From positions 1 to 35,487 of the forward strand of contig JAJYLN010000023.1 in NCBI GenBank assembly GCA_021787665.1: a DNA stretch of 35,487 nt. Reading direction: 5' to 3'. The notes under the pieces are model-generated. The model saw only the letters and a program-made list of their open reading frames with translations. It did not search any database and was not told the origin of the DNA. Origin of the DNA: a bacterium (GTDB taxonomy: Bacteria; JAMCPX01). Positions 6,902 through 16,654 of the stretch are shown here, piece after piece. The translations under genes were made by a program, and so were the position numbers. Positions within the stretch are counted from its first letter, which is position 1. Every line of letters begins with the position of its first letter.

Positions 6902-7756
6902 CTACGTATTGAATATGCTTATGCGGGGGAGACCGGCGAGGTCGTTTATGGTCTTTGCATACCGCAGACCGGGGCGCTTTTCCCCGGTGTACAAGTCCCG
7001 GAAGTATCCCGCATGCGTATCGTCGTGTTCCATAATGAGCATACCTTTCCTGTTGAGAAACCCGTCCGCCTCTTCGATAATTTTCCGAATGACATCCAGC
7101 CCTCTCCTGCCACCGTCTAAGGCATTTGCAGGCTCCTCGAGCACCTCGGCCTGCAACCGCTTCATCCTCTCGTGGGGTACATACGGCGGGTTTGAGACGA
7201 TCAGATCGAAGGTCATGGGCCGGGGGAGTGCGGAGAACAGGTCCCCGGTAAAGAACCGTACGCGCTGCCCCAGCCGAAGTATCATGCTGTTCTTCTTTGC
7301 AAGCCGGATCGCTGCCCGGGACAGATCGGTCAGGGCAATGTGCGTCCCGGTACTCATCCGCGCGATGCCGAGTCCGACGGCGCCGCTGCCGCAGCACAAA
7401 TCGAGAACCGTCGTATAGCCGTACGCCTCAATCGCATGCAGGGCCGTCTCCACGAGCAGCTCGGTCTCCGGTCTCGGTATGAATACGCCGCGGGTGATCG
7501 AGAAGTTTATCCCCATAAATTCCACGGAGCCGGTGATATACTGGAGCGGATAGTTTGCCGCCCTCTTCCGTATCGCCCGCCTGAGCCTGAGCATCTGTCT
7601 GTCCGACAAATGCAGGTCCGGCTCCAGTGAGAGGCGCTCCACCGGCAGGCCTGTGATCCATGCGATCAGGAGTCTGACCTCCCTGAAAGGAACGTCGATG
7701 TTGTACGCCGTCACGAATCTCCGTATCTGTCCGTACAGCATGCTTGGCCGGGGCAT
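6902..7756 (-). CDS. prmC: Peptide chain release factor N5-glutamine methyltransferase
   Basis: PrmC (HemK) uses S-adenosylmethionine to methylate the Gln of the GGQ motif in release factors. The 284-residue protein has the helical N-terminal domain, IPRPETELLVE (93-103), the SAM-binding DLCCGSGAVGLGIA (119-132) and the catalytic NPPY (189-192, in VSNPPYVPHE). Its substrate gene prfA ends three bases upstream of its start, the usual pairing. Length is normal for the family. Confidence 0.96.
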   Translation of the reverse strand: MPRPSMLYGQIRRFVTAYNIDVPFREVRLLIAWITGLPVERLSLEPDLHLSDRQMLRLRRAIRKRAANYPLQYITGSVEFMGINFSITRGVFIPRPETELLVETALHAIEAYGYTTVLDLCCGSGAVGLGIARMSTGTHIALTDLSRAAIRLAKKNSMILRLGQRVRFFTGDLFSALPRPMTFDLIVSNPPYVPHERMKRLQAEVLEEPANALDGGRRGLDVIRKIIEEADGFLNRKGMLIMEHDDTHAGYFRDLYTGEKRPGLRYAKTINDLAGLPRISIFNT

Positions 7757-7759
7757 GCG

Positions 7760-8836
7760 TCACTTGTCGGAGGCCGCAGCCCTGGAGAGCTCGTTGGTCC
7801 TGTAGTACTCGGTAACCGCGTCGATGAACTCGTCTATATCCCCGGACAGTATCGAGCCGAGCGTGTGTACGGTATAGTTGATCCGGTGGTCCGTGACCCT
7901 GTTCTGCGGGAAGTTGTACGTCCGTATCTTCTCGCTACGGTCGCCGGTCCCGACCTGGCTCCGCCGGTCCTGCGCCCTCTCCGATGTCTGTTTATCCCTG
8001 CTCATGCTCAGGAGGCGAGACTTGAGGATCGTCATCGCCTTCATCCTGTTCTGGTACTGGGAGCGCTCGTCCTGGCACACGACCACCATGCCCGTGGGCA
8101 GGTGGGTAATCCGTATGGCCGTTTCGAGCTTATTGACGTTCTGTCCGCCATGACCGCCGGCCCTGAAGGTATCGATCTTTAAGTCTTCTGATCTGACTTC
8201 GATCTCCACGTCATCGGCCTCCGGCAAAATTGCGACCGTGGCAGTCGAGGTGTGGATCCTTCCGCTCGCCTCGGTCTTTGGCACACGCTGCACCCGGTGG
8301 ACGCCGCTCTCGAACTTCAGCCTGCTGTAGACCTTCTCGCCCTCGATAAGGACGATGACCTCCTTGTACCCGCCTATGCCGGTGGTGTTGGCACTCAGGA
8401 CCTCGGTACGCCATCTCTTTTTTTCCGCGTACTTCAGGTACATCCTCAGCAGGTCGCCGGCAAACAGCGCGGACTCCTCTCCGCCGGCGCCGGCCCTGAT
8501 CTCGAGCAGGACGTTCTTCGCATCCAGCGGGTCCTTCGGGAGGATGAGCTCCTTCAGCCGGGCCTCGATGGACTCCCGCTGCCTCTCCAGGGACTGCAGC
8601 TCCTCTTTCGCAAGCAGCTTTATGTCTTCGTCCCCTGTATCGAGGAGCTGCCTGGCGGACCCTATCCCCTGCTCGATTTCCTTGTATGTCCGGTACGCCA
8701 GCGCGAGCGGCTCTATCTCGTTGCGCTCCCTGATGTATCTGGTGTATTCCTTCGGATTATTGAAGACCCCCGGCTCCGTGAGGAGGCCGCCGAGCTGGTC
8801 GTAGCGCTGCAAGACCTTCTCGATGTTCTCGAACAT
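7760..8836 (-). CDS. prfA: Peptide chain release factor 1
   Basis: RF1 ends translation at UAA and UAG. The 358-residue product has the peptidyl-hydrolysis motif GGQ (230-232, in AGGHGGQNVNK) and the stop-recognition tripeptide of the P-x-T type, here PKT at 186-188 (Escherichia coli RF1 has PAT). GAGGEESALFAGDL (116-129) is also typical. The arrangement thyX-prfA-prmC is tight: one base separates the thyX stop from this start, three bases separate this stop from prmC. Confidence 0.97.
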   Translation of the reverse strand: MFENIEKVLQRYDQLGGLLTEPGVFNNPKEYTRYIRERNEIEPLALAYRTYKEIEQGIGSARQLLDTGDEDIKLLAKEELQSLERQRESIEARLKELILPKDPLDAKNVLLEIRAGAGGEESALFAGDLLRMYLKYAEKKRWRTEVLSANTTGIGGYKEVIVLIEGEKVYSRLKFESGVHRVQRVPKTEASGRIHTSTATVAILPEADDVEIEVRSEDLKIDTFRAGGHGGQNVNKLETAIRITHLPTGMVVVCQDERSQYQNRMKAMTILKSRLLSMSRDKQTSERAQDRRSQVGTGDRSEKIRTYNFPQNRVTDHRINYTVHTLGSILSGDIDEFIDAVTEYYRTNELSRAAASDK

Positions 8837-8837
8837 C

Positions 8838-9527
8838 TCACAGATTCCGGTAGAAGGCCCGTACCTCTTTCAGCTTACCGCAGTAAAAATCGCCCTCCGG
8901 GCAGGGGCCGGAGATACATGCCGGTCCTGCTTTCCTGAATATTACCGGTGCTGCCGGCCTTGCGAGCCTGAGCATCTCTGCGGCCATACCCCGTATTTCC
9001 CACTGTGCCCTGAGACACGTCCTCAGCCGGAAGAAGTGCAGGAGCTCCCTCGCGTTCATCGTCACGATAATCCTCGTGTTGGCCGCGTTCGGGAGGATAT
9101 ACCTCGCGTCCTCCGCAGGTATGCCGCTCTCCAGCATATCGAGATACAGGGCGAGCGCCTTCTTCGACAGCTCCGTAAATCTGGCGTCCATCTCCGGGTC
9201 TTCCCTGATGCTCTCAGGGACGATGAAGGCGGACTGCCTGTCCATCCTGGTGTATCTCTGACTTTGCTGCGAGTACGAGGCCAGCCTGTGTCGTACGAGC
9301 TGGTGGGTGGTCACGCGCGATATGCCCTCGATCCCGAAGGTGAAAGAAGCGTGCTCGAGTACGGAGTGGTGGCCGGACCTCAGGATGCCTGCGATGAGCC
9401 GCTCTATCCTTTCCCGGGTAAGCTCCTCGCGCAGTTCCTTGACAGCATGCTTCGAATAACACAGCCGCGCCGCTACCGCTACGGTCCTGTCGGCGTCACG
9501 TGTATGATTGAGTAGCAGAACCTCCAT
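8838..9527 (-). CDS. thyX: Flavin-dependent thymidylate synthase
   Basis: ThyX makes dTMP from dUMP with FAD and methylenetetrahydrofolate. The family motif RHRxxSxxxxSxRY is present as RHRLASYSQQSQRY, and the GHHSVLEHASFTFGIEG and ARYILPNAANTRIIVTMNAREL segments fit. ATG at 9527 is chosen because GGGGACAGGG lies just upstream (229 residues); an ATG at 9548 would add seven residues. The end is Cys-containing (GPACISGPCPEG). It lies inside the rho-rpmE...prfA-prmC run. Use of ThyX instead of ThyA is common in anaerobes and thermophiles. Confidence 0.96.
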   Translation of the reverse strand: MEVLLLNHTRDADRTVAVAARLCYSKHAVKELREELTRERIERLIAGILRSGHHSVLEHASFTFGIEGISRVTTHQLVRHRLASYSQQSQRYTRMDRQSAFIVPESIREDPEMDARFTELSKKALALYLDMLESGIPAEDARYILPNAANTRIIVTMNARELLHFFRLRTCLRAQWEIRGMAAEMLRLARPAAPVIFRKAGPACISGPCPEGDFYCGKLKEVRAFYRNL

Positions 9528-9577
9528 TCCCTGTCCCCTTCCGGACATCGTGTCCGACCGCCCCGGCTAAAGAGGGT

Positions 9578-9805
9578 TTACTTTGCCGGTGATGCTTTCT
9601 TCGTAGACTTCTTGCTGTACTTTCTTCGGTACTTCTCGACCATGCCGGCCGAGTCAACGAACTTCTGCTTGCCCGTAAAAAAGGGATGACAGCTCGAGCA
9701 GATCTCTACGGTATAGCTGCCCTTCGTGGACCTCGTTTCTATGACATTGCCGCACGCGCACTTTATGGTCGCCTTCACATAGTTGGGGTGAATGCCGTTT
9801 TTCAT
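9578..9805 (-). CDS. rpmE: 50S ribosomal protein L31, zinc-binding type
   Basis: The 75-residue product starts [20 protein letters not shown] and carries four cysteines, Cys16, 18, 36 and 39 (CAC and CSSC), the zinc-binding form of L31. The core ends at about residue 65 and a Lys/Ser tail follows. Position directly after rho is a widely conserved neighbourhood. Confidence 0.97.
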   Translation of the reverse strand: MKNGIHPNYVKATIKCACGNVIETRSTKGSYTVEICSSCHPFFTGKQKFVDSAGMVEKYRRKYSKKSTKKASPAK

Positions 9806-9820
9806 GTTGCCTCCAGCACC

Positions 9821-11080
9821 TTAATCAAGATCAACCTTGTTCATTGAGTCAAGGAAATCTTTGTTCGCCTTTGTTTTGGCGATCTTGCCGGTCAGGAACT
9901 CCATGGCTTCCACGACCCCCATGGGCTGTAGTACCCTTCTGAGAATCCACACCTTGTTGATGATGTTCTTGTCCAGCAGAAGCTCCTCTTTCCGTGTTCC
10001 GGACTTGCTGATGTCCATGGCAGGGAACACTCTCTTGTCCGCGAGCTTCCTGTCGAGGACAATCTCCATGTTGCCGGTACCCTTGAACTCTTCGAAAATG
10101 ACCTCGTCCATGCGGCTCCCGGTATCTATCAGCGCGGTGGCTATGATCGTGAGACTGCCGCCTTCCTCTATATTCCTTGCAGCGCCGAAGAACCTCTTGG
10201 GCCTTTGCAGCGCGTTGGCGTCGACACCGCCGGAGAGCACCTTGCCGCTCGACGGGACGATAGTGTTGTGTGCCCGCGCGAGGCGGGTAATGCTATCGAG
10301 CAGTATGACGACGTCCCTGCCGTGCTCAACGAGCCTCTTCGCCTTTTCCAGTACCATGTCCGCCACCTGTACGTGCCTCTGTGCCGGCTCATCGAAGGTG
10401 GAGCTTATGACCTCGCCCTTGACCGACCTCTGCATGTCCGTCACCTCTTCAGGCCGTTCGTCTATCAGCAGCACGATAAGGTGGGCTTCAGGGTGGTTCT
10501 TCGTTATGGCATTCGCGATGTGCTGCAGCAGTATGGTCTTTCCTGTACGGGGTTGTGCTACGATAAGCCCCCTCTGGCCCTTGCCGATAGGTGCAAGGAG
10601 GTCAATGATCCTTGTGGACATCTCCGCGTGATTGTACTCGAGCTTGAACTTCTCTTCCGGATAAAGCGGTGTAAGGTTATCGAACAGGATCTTGTTCCTC
10701 GCCGTCTCCGGGTCGTCATTGTTGATGCCTTCGACCTTCACGAGCGCAAAGTACTTCTCGCCCTCTTTCGGCTGGCGTATCTGCCCGGTGACGCTGTCCC
10801 CGGTCCTGATACCGAACTTCCTTATCTGTGACGGCGACACGTAGATGTCGTCCGGGCCCGGCAGATAGTTGTAGTCCGCCGATCTCAGGAAGCCGTAGCC
10901 GTCCGAAAGAATCTCGAGCACCCCTTCGCCGTAGATCACGCCGTTATTCGCACTCTCGACATTGAGTATTCCGAAGATGAGCTCCTGTCTGCGCAAGCTC
11001 ATCGCGTTCTCGACATTCAGTTCTTTTGCTATGTTAGCAAGCTCTGCAATGGATTTCGTCTTGAGTTCTTTTAGGTTCAA
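9821..11080 (-). CDS. rho: Transcription termination factor Rho
   Basis: Rho is a hexameric RNA-dependent ATPase that ends transcription. The 419-residue protein has the Rho N-terminal helical domain, the cold-shock-like RNA-binding segment [20 protein letters not shown] (61-80), Walker A AQPRTGKT (175-182), Walker B VVILLDS (257-263), the Q-loop [13 protein letters not shown] and the R-loop region [20 protein letters not shown]. Translation starts at TTG (11078-11080) with AAAGGTGG six bases before it; no in-frame ATG nearby fits. A strong promoter lies 66 bases upstream. It heads the minus-strand run rpmE-thyX-prfA-prmC. Its short leader could allow self-attenuation, known in enteric bacteria. 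Confidence 0.98.
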   Translation of the reverse strand: MNLKELKTKSIAELANIAKELNVENAMSLRRQELIFGILNVESANNGVIYGEGVLEILSDGYGFLRSADYNYLPGPDDIYVSPSQIRKFGIRTGDSVTGQIRQPKEGEKYFALVKVEGINNDDPETARNKILFDNLTPLYPEEKFKLEYNHAEMSTRIIDLLAPIGKGQRGLIVAQPRTGKTILLQHIANAITKNHPEAHLIVLLIDERPEEVTDMQRSVKGEVISSTFDEPAQRHVQVADMVLEKAKRLVEHGRDVVILLDSITRLARAHNTIVPSSGKVLSGGVDANALQRPKRFFGAARNIEEGGSLTIIATALIDTGSRMDEVIFEEFKGTGNMEIVLDRKLADKRVFPAMDISKSGTRKEELLLDKNIINKVWILRRVLQPMGVVEAMEFLTGKIAKTKANKDFLDSMNKVDLD

Positions 11081-11146
11081 TTGTGTCCACCTTTTTTATG
11101 GGATTGTTTCGCAAGGGAAGAGAGACTCTTACCTTTGACAGGATCG

Positions 11147-11175
11147 ATCATACTACCTTCTGAAGACAATTGCAA
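11147..11175 (-). promoter_or_regulatory. Sigma70-type promoter of rho
   Basis: TTGCAA (11170-11175), a 17-base spacer and TATGAT (11147-11152) form one of the best promoter matches in the window. The transcript would start near 11140 and have a leader of about 60 bases before the TTG start codon of rho. Confidence 0.75.
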
Positions 11176-11201
11176 CATTTATTTGAGTGCCGATTTGCAG
11201 G

Positions 11202-11957
11202 TCACCCGGCGGTCACCGACCTTAGGATGTCTACGAACTCCAGAAAACCGTGGCCCTGCTCTTTCGACAGGATCCAGCGGGGCCGATGCCTCATCACATC
11301 GAGATAGCCCCGTATGTTCGCGACACCAACGGACAGCGGGAAGAGGTCTCGATCGAACAGGGACTCATCGTTGGCAGAGTCGCCTATCGTGACGGTGCTT
11401 CTGCCCCGGGTCACTGACTGCAAAGTTGTGGCCTTGCTGTACGCCGGGGACAGCAGGTGGGTCTGCACGGAGCTTACCGTTACCGTAAGACCGTAGGAGC
11501 GCGCCATGTCCCCGAGCTTTTCGAGGGCGTGTTCAGGGATAGAGCGGTTGTCGATGGAGCGGTCCGTCAGCCTGAACGGGTTGTCCTGCGCCTGCCTCAT
11601 GCCGGGGAACGCCCGCAGCATCTCCGCGAAACACCTGTCCAGCCTTGTGGTATGGTCCTGCGGTAACCTGACCGGCACGATGTCATGGTCCGTTATGATG
11701 ACTCCTCCGTTCTCCGCAATGACCGTCTCCACAGGCAGGTATTGTGAAAGCGTGGTGCATGCCCCTCCGGAACGTCCGGTATCGAGGATGACCTTTCTGC
11801 CGGTCCTGTTGATATACTCGATCCCCTTTATGACGTCCGAGGTGAGCAGCCCGTCTATCGTGAGTGTATCGTCGACATCGGTCGCTACGACCTCGACCTT
11901 CGCCAAACATACCTTGAGCGCTTCGAGACTGTCCATGGTCATCGCCATACCTGTCAT
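11202..11957 (-). CDS. HAD-superfamily phosphatase (Cof/SPP-like, type IIB)
   Basis: The 251-residue product has HAD motif I DVDDT (27-31), motif II region VILDTGRSGG, and motif IV GDSANDESLF, with the type IIB cap between. Such enzymes dephosphorylate small sugars or phosphoglycolate; the substrate cannot be told. Four ATG codons lie within the first eight codons (11957, 11948, 11942, 11936) and none has a strong ribosome site, so the start is uncertain. It diverges from pfkA, and its stop lies about 27 bases from the rho -35 region, so rho is not clearly its co-transcript. Confidence 0.8.
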   Translation of the reverse strand: MTGMAMTMDSLEALKVCLAKVEVVATDVDDTLTIDGLLTSDVIKGIEYINRTGRKVILDTGRSGGACTTLSQYLPVETVIAENGGVIITDHDIVPVRLPQDHTTRLDRCFAEMLRAFPGMRQAQDNPFRLTDRSIDNRSIPEHALEKLGDMARSYGLTVTVSSVQTHLLSPAYSKATTLQSVTRGRSTVTIGDSANDESLFDRDLFPLSVGVANIRGYLDVMRHRPRWILSKEQGHGFLEFVDILRSVTAG

Positions 11958-12026
11958 AGATAACGTGTTACAACAGATTGCCTTTTAAGTAAACAAATGA
12001 CATCTGTGTCTGTGAGGAGGTGTGTC

Positions 12027-12986
12027 ATGAAAAGGATAGGGATCCTGACAAGCGGCGGCGATTCGCCGGGCATGAATTCGGCATTACGGGCGAGTGTGCG
12101 GGCAGCCCTGGCACTCGGCTGGAAGGTCATCGGTATACACCGGGGGTACTCGGGCCTGATCAACGAAGAATTCCAGGAGCTCGATTCAAGATCCGTTAGC
12201 GGCATCCTTCAGTTCGGGGGCACCATATTGCAGACCGCCCGATCGAAAGAATTCTTCCTCGATGAAGGCAGGAGGAAGGCGGCAGACATCATCAGGAAAA
12301 ACGGCATAGATGCCCTCGTCGTCATAGGGGGCAACGGCTCCCTGACGGGTGCCCTGAAGCTCCACGAGCTCGGGGTGATCACGGTCGGCATACCTGGGTC
12401 GATAGATAACGACCTGTACGGGACCGATATGGCGATAGGCGTGGACACAGCGCTGAACACCATCATCCAGGCGGTCGATAAGATCAAGGACACGGCCTCG
12501 TCCCATGACCGGGCATTCATCATCGAAGTCATGGGCAGGGAGTCCGGCTACCTGGCGGTCATGTCAGCGATGGCGAGCGGAGCGGAGTTTGCGATAGTGC
12601 CGGAAGTCCCGTATGACATCAAGGTGATTTCCGAAAAGCTCCGGCGGCGATACGAGGAGAAGCGCTCCAACAGTATCATCATCGTAGCGGAGGGGGCCAC
12701 GAGCGCGTACCAGATTGAGAAAGAGCTCCGGGACGAGGTAGGTTTTGAGACGAGGGTAACGGTCCTGGGTCACATCCAGAGGGGCGGGTCACCCACCGTA
12801 TTCGACAGGATCATTGCATCGCAGTTCGGCTACTTCGCTATCGACTTTCTCAAGAAGGGCGGCAGCGGGAACATGGTCGGCCTCGTGAATGACAACATCG
12901 TTTTTACGCCGTACCAGGAAGCGATCAGCAAGGTGAAGCCTATCAAGAAGGAGCTCCTCGCGATCATGGAGCTCCTTGGTACCTAG
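12027..12986 (+). CDS. pfkA: 6-phosphofructokinase, ATP-type
   Basis: The enzyme phosphorylates fructose 6-phosphate, the committed step of glycolysis. The 319-residue product has ILTSGGDSPGMNSALRA (6-22), GGNGS (101-105), PGSIDND (123-129) with catalytic Asp127, and MGRESGYLAV. Gly at the E. coli Gly104 position and Gly124 instead of Lys point to ATP rather than pyrophosphate. The E. coli Asp103 position is Asn here. ATG at 12027 follows GAGGAGGTGTGTC; an upstream ATG at 11997 lacks a ribosome site. The gene converges with comEC with two bases between stops. Confidence 0.93.
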   Translation: MKRIGILTSGGDSPGMNSALRASVRAALALGWKVIGIHRGYSGLINEEFQELDSRSVSGILQFGGTILQTARSKEFFLDEGRRKAADIIRKNGIDALVVIGGNGSLTGALKLHELGVITVGIPGSIDNDLYGTDMAIGVDTALNTIIQAVDKIKDTASSHDRAFIIEVMGRESGYLAVMSAMASGAEFAIVPEVPYDIKVISEKLRRRYEEKRSNSIIIVAEGATSAYQIEKELRDEVGFETRVTVLGHIQRGGSPTVFDRIIASQFGYFAIDFLKKGGSGNMVGLVNDNIVFTPYQEAISKVKPIKKELLAIMELLGT

Positions 12987-12988
12987 GC

Positions 12989-15475
12989 TTACCACCCGCC
13001 ATCCTCTACGTACCTCCGTATTCGTAGCCGGGTACCGTCGGTGGTGATCCGAATTGCGCCGCTGCGGTCTGTCCTCAGCACACAAACTCTCCTCCGGAAG
13101 AAGCGGCGCAAGACGACCTTTGCCGGGAGATGAAACCTGTTGTTCTCCCCTGCGGAGATGACGGCGATGGCCGGCCTGACCGTGTCGATAAACCGTCCGG
13201 TACTCGAGGTCTTGCTGCCGTGGTGTGCTACTTTCAGGATCGACGCTCGCAGCACGCCGTGCCCTCCATAGGCGTCCACGAGGAGCTGTTCCGCCTTCTT
13301 CTCGATGTCGCCGGTGAACAGGAAGCTCACACGGCCGTAGGCTATCCTCGTCAATACCGGGTAATTGTTTGCGTCCCTGTTCGAGCCCGGGTTGCATGCC
13401 TCGTGCGGCACGGAAAACAGCGTGACATCGACACCGCTTATGCGCCTCGACAGCGCTGCCGTCGTAATCGTGTGAACCGCTACACCTGAGATCCGGATTG
13501 CATCCATAAAGTCTCTGTAGATCGCCGTATCCGGCCCGCAGTCGCTCCGGTAGACCTCTCGTGCATGCAAATGCCTGATGACGAAGCCGAGACCGCCTAT
13601 ATGATCTACCTGCGGGTGTGAGGCGACCACATCGTCAATGGAAGTTATCCCCAGAGACCACAGGTACCTGGCAACAACCGACTCGCCGGTATCGTAGCTG
13701 CCGGTAAGGCTACCGCCTCCGTCGATCAGCATGGTCCTGCCGTGTGGGAACTCTACCAGCGCGCTGTCGCCGTGTCCGATGTCGAGGAACGTTATGGAGA
13801 GGTCTTTGCCGGAGTGCGTCGTATACACATGGTATCCTACAGCGGCGAACAGCGCCGTAGCGAGCAGCGTGACAAGGACCGCGGCCAGCCTTGGTCCTAT
13901 CCTCTTGACGTTGATCACTACCAGGACGATCGCATAATAGAGGACCAGTTCCGGGATCGAGGGCGTAGGGACCCGTATCGAGGCCAGCGGTATGCGTGAG
14001 ATGCGCCCTATTACCCCGATACTCCCCTGGATTAGCCACGAGGTCAGCGCGAAAAGTTCGCGGGGTATCCCTTGCAACGCAGGGGGGAGTGAGATGCCGG
14101 CTACGGAGGACAGCAGGGACAGGGGCAATACGCCATAGCCGAAGACCGGTATAACGACGACGTTCAGCAGGATACCGAGCAGCGGGACTGTATTGAAGTA
14201 AAAGGCGAGCAGCCCGGCAAGGCCAATCGTTATGAAAAGGCTCACCAGGAGCATGCCCAGTACCGCCCTCACGGCCCTCGGCAGGAGCGCTGCCCGCTGC
14301 AGGCCTGGTATCGATGTCATTCTCTCGATGAGTCTCGTCATCGCAGGCATAAACGCGATGATGGAGCCGACCGAGACGAATGACAGTTGGAACGAGATGC
14401 TGTAAAGAGCGCCCGGCTCCATGGCAAGGATAAGAAAGGCGGCGACCAGGATGCCGATCCACCGCGACTGATGCCTGTCGGCGAGGAAGATGAGGCCGTA
14501 GACCGTTAGCATGATGCTGCTCCTTATAACGGGTGGGTGTGCCCCGCTTATCAGCAGATAGGCGATCATCGGAATCAGGGACAGTGACAGTGAGAGCTTC
14601 GGTATGTTTGCGTGCAGACACAGGTACCTCGACCGGGACAGGAGGAGCTTGAAAAGCAGGTAGGCGAGGTGCGTGATGATACCGAGATGCAGGCCGGCAA
14701 CGATGAGGATGTGGATAATCCCGGTCGACGCGAACATCCTCCTTACCTCCCGGGATATACGGCCCTGGTCGCCTATGACGAGCGCGGTGATGACGCCCCG
14801 TGCGCCCTCATCCTGCACGTGCTCGTCTATCGTGCGTCTGATCCGGCGCCGGGAGGCGTCGGCTGCCCTGAGCACCCGTGTGCCCGGCCCGGTATGCTCC
14901 TTAGGATGTTTCCCCGTCAGAAAACCCGATCCGCTCCCGTACGCGACCAGAAAGATACCGCTCCTCCCGAGTGCCTGCCGGTAGTCGAAGGAACCGGGGT
15001 TTTTGTAATTCCGCGGCCGCCTGGGTATCACGGATACGGTTACGTAGTCTCCTCTGACCGGCAAGAACGTGCCTGTTGCGGGGATATCGCTGCCGGTAAT
15101 AAGCGTGAGGTGGAGAAGGCATCCGTCCATGCCGACGACCTTGCCGTCGAGCCTGTCCACCTCCAATACCATCTTCTCCATTCCCGGCGAAATCGATACC
15201 GGTCTGTCCACCCAGCCCGACAGGGATATCTTTCTGCTGTGCCGGCGGGACAGGATCCTGGCCGAACAGCCGTCGGTCCTGTAACTCAGAAGGCCGGCAC
15301 CGAGGAACGCGAGAAAAGATGCAAGGAGTATCCATACCTTCCTGTCCCTCACCCATACGAACGAAAGGGCAAGGGGAGTCAGCGCGAGGGCGTAGGCATA
15401 ACCGGGTATGCGAAACGCGTGATCATGCAGTACGATACCCACCGCGAACGCAATGAAAACAGGCAAAAGCCCCAT
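12989..15475 (-). CDS. comEC: ComEC/Rec2 DNA uptake channel
   Basis: ComEC carries single-stranded DNA across the inner membrane in natural transformation. The 828-residue product has N-terminal membrane helices with the DUF4131 region, the multi-helix Competence domain (including GVITALVIGDQGRIS and ISGAHPPVIRSSIML) and a C-terminal metallo-beta-lactamase-like domain starting LDIGHGDSALVEFP, with the metal motif HPQVDHIGGL around residue 620 and VAHHGSKTSS further on. All three parts are intact, so the protein is probably functional. No other competence genes are in the window. It follows the SDR gene at 15542 on the same strand after 66 bases without a terminator. Confidence 0.95.
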   Translation of the reverse strand: MGLLPVFIAFAVGIVLHDHAFRIPGYAYALALTPLALSFVWVRDRKVWILLASFLAFLGAGLLSYRTDGCSARILSRRHSRKISLSGWVDRPVSISPGMEKMVLEVDRLDGKVVGMDGCLLHLTLITGSDIPATGTFLPVRGDYVTVSVIPRRPRNYKNPGSFDYRQALGRSGIFLVAYGSGSGFLTGKHPKEHTGPGTRVLRAADASRRRIRRTIDEHVQDEGARGVITALVIGDQGRISREVRRMFASTGIIHILIVAGLHLGIITHLAYLLFKLLLSRSRYLCLHANIPKLSLSLSLIPMIAYLLISGAHPPVIRSSIMLTVYGLIFLADRHQSRWIGILVAAFLILAMEPGALYSISFQLSFVSVGSIIAFMPAMTRLIERMTSIPGLQRAALLPRAVRAVLGMLLVSLFITIGLAGLLAFYFNTVPLLGILLNVVVIPVFGYGVLPLSLLSSVAGISLPPALQGIPRELFALTSWLIQGSIGVIGRISRIPLASIRVPTPSIPELVLYYAIVLVVINVKRIGPRLAAVLVTLLATALFAAVGYHVYTTHSGKDLSITFLDIGHGDSALVEFPHGRTMLIDGGGSLTGSYDTGESVVARYLWSLGITSIDDVVASHPQVDHIGGLGFVIRHLHAREVYRSDCGPDTAIYRDFMDAIRISGVAVHTITTAALSRRISGVDVTLFSVPHEACNPGSNRDANNYPVLTRIAYGRVSFLFTGDIEKKAEQLLVDAYGGHGVLRASILKVAHHGSKTSSTGRFIDTVRPAIAVISAGENNRFHLPAKVVLRRFFRRRVCVLRTDRSGAIRITTDGTRLRIRRYVEDGGW

Positions 15476-15541
15476 GCCTGTCCATAATACTATTTCTATG
15501 CGTATGCAAGCGATATCTCCGTTTCATGGTGCGTCGGCAGG

Positions 15542-16618
15542 TCAGGCGAGCCACCGATGCTCTCTGTACCACTGGACCGTGGCCTTCACGCCGTCCCTGA
15601 ACAGGGGATATTTGAGCTGGTACCCGATCTCTCGGAGTCCGGAGGTGTCGTAGATATGGTCACCCTTGAAGTACCCGAGCCAGTCTTTGTCGAAGCGCGG
15701 TTTCAGGGCGGGCTCGAGACTGTTCTTCTTGCAAAGCCACGACCACTTCTTTCCTACGTCTGCGTTGAGCCGATTGAAGATGAAGTCAGGGAAGTGGGTA
15801 AATAAGCTGATGCCGATGTTCCAGAGTATCCGCGGGACGTTCACCTGGAAGCCGTAGCTAAACTGCAGGGCGTCGAGGAGGCTCTTGTAGAACCCTTCCA
15901 CGCCTTGGGGCTCTGTGTCCGCTATATTGTATATCTTCCCGTTGACGATGTCCGGACGTCTCGCTATCTGTAGGACGGCGCCCACGACGTCGTCTACATG
16001 CACATGGTGGTTCTTATACGTCGTTGCCAAGACCGGCAGCCTCTTCTTCCTCAACCCCAGCAGTTCGAAGATCGAGAGAAACATCGCATGACCATACTTG
16101 CTTCCCGGGCCGTACACCAGCGTGGGCCTTACCGCGGTCGCACACAGGGGCCTGTCCTTTACCAGGCTCCAGAAGAGCTGCTCGCCTTCCCACTTCGTCT
16201 TCTCATAGTTGTTCCTGGGATTTTTGGGCGAGTCCGTCCTGCACGGTATCTCGGCCGGAAGGCCGTATACCCCCACCGTGGAGAAATGGATGTACTGTTC
16301 CACAGTATGTTTTAACGCGGCATCCACGAGGTTCTGCACACCGTCGACGTTCGCCGCCCTCATGAGTGCAAGGGGAGCACCGAGGTCGAAGACCGCGCCT
16401 GCGGCAACGACTATATTGACGCCGGCCACAGCGTTCAGGACCGCGTCCCTGTCCTCGAGACGTGCGGCCACGGGTTCCGCGCCCAGGGCGGCCGGCTCCT
16501 TCAGGAACTCCGCGGCTATGTCCATTGCCCGGACAGAAAAACCGCTTTCGATAAACGCCCTGGTGAGCTTCTTTCCTATAAAGCCCCCGGCGCCGGTGAT
16601 TAAGACCTTCTTCTCCAT
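15542..16618 (-). CDS. Extended SDR enzyme, 3-beta-HSD/epimerase-like (first of a pair)
   Basis: The 358-residue protein has the Rossmann motif TGAGGFIG (8-15), the STVGVYG segment (113-119), and the catalytic YxxxK as YEKTK (138-142). RPTLVYGPGSKYG and HHVHVDDVVGAV follow, typical of extended SDRs of the 3-beta-hydroxysteroid dehydrogenase or UDP-sugar epimerase kind. The C-terminal half contains aromatic segments (ILWNIGISLFTHFPDFIF) that may touch the membrane, and ends QWYREHRWL. It oxidises or reduces a hydroxyl on an unknown, possibly lipid, substrate. It ends a three-gene unit with 16655-17062 and 17053-18129; the latter encodes a paralogue of equal length. The precise reaction is not assigned. 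Confidence 0.8.
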   Translation of the reverse strand: MEKKVLITGAGGFIGKKLTRAFIESGFSVRAMDIAAEFLKEPAALGAEPVAARLEDRDAVLNAVAGVNIVVAAGAVFDLGAPLALMRAANVDGVQNLVDAALKHTVEQYIHFSTVGVYGLPAEIPCRTDSPKNPRNNYEKTKWEGEQLFWSLVKDRPLCATAVRPTLVYGPGSKYGHAMFLSIFELLGLRKKRLPVLATTYKNHHVHVDDVVGAVLQIARRPDIVNGKIYNIADTEPQGVEGFYKSLLDALQFSYGFQVNVPRILWNIGISLFTHFPDFIFNRLNADVGKKWSWLCKKNSLEPALKPRFDKDWLGYFKGDHIYDTSGLREIGYQLKYPLFRDGVKATVQWYREHRWLA

Positions 16619-16654
16619 GTGCCCCTCCCGAGAGTCAGACCCGCCCTCAACCCT

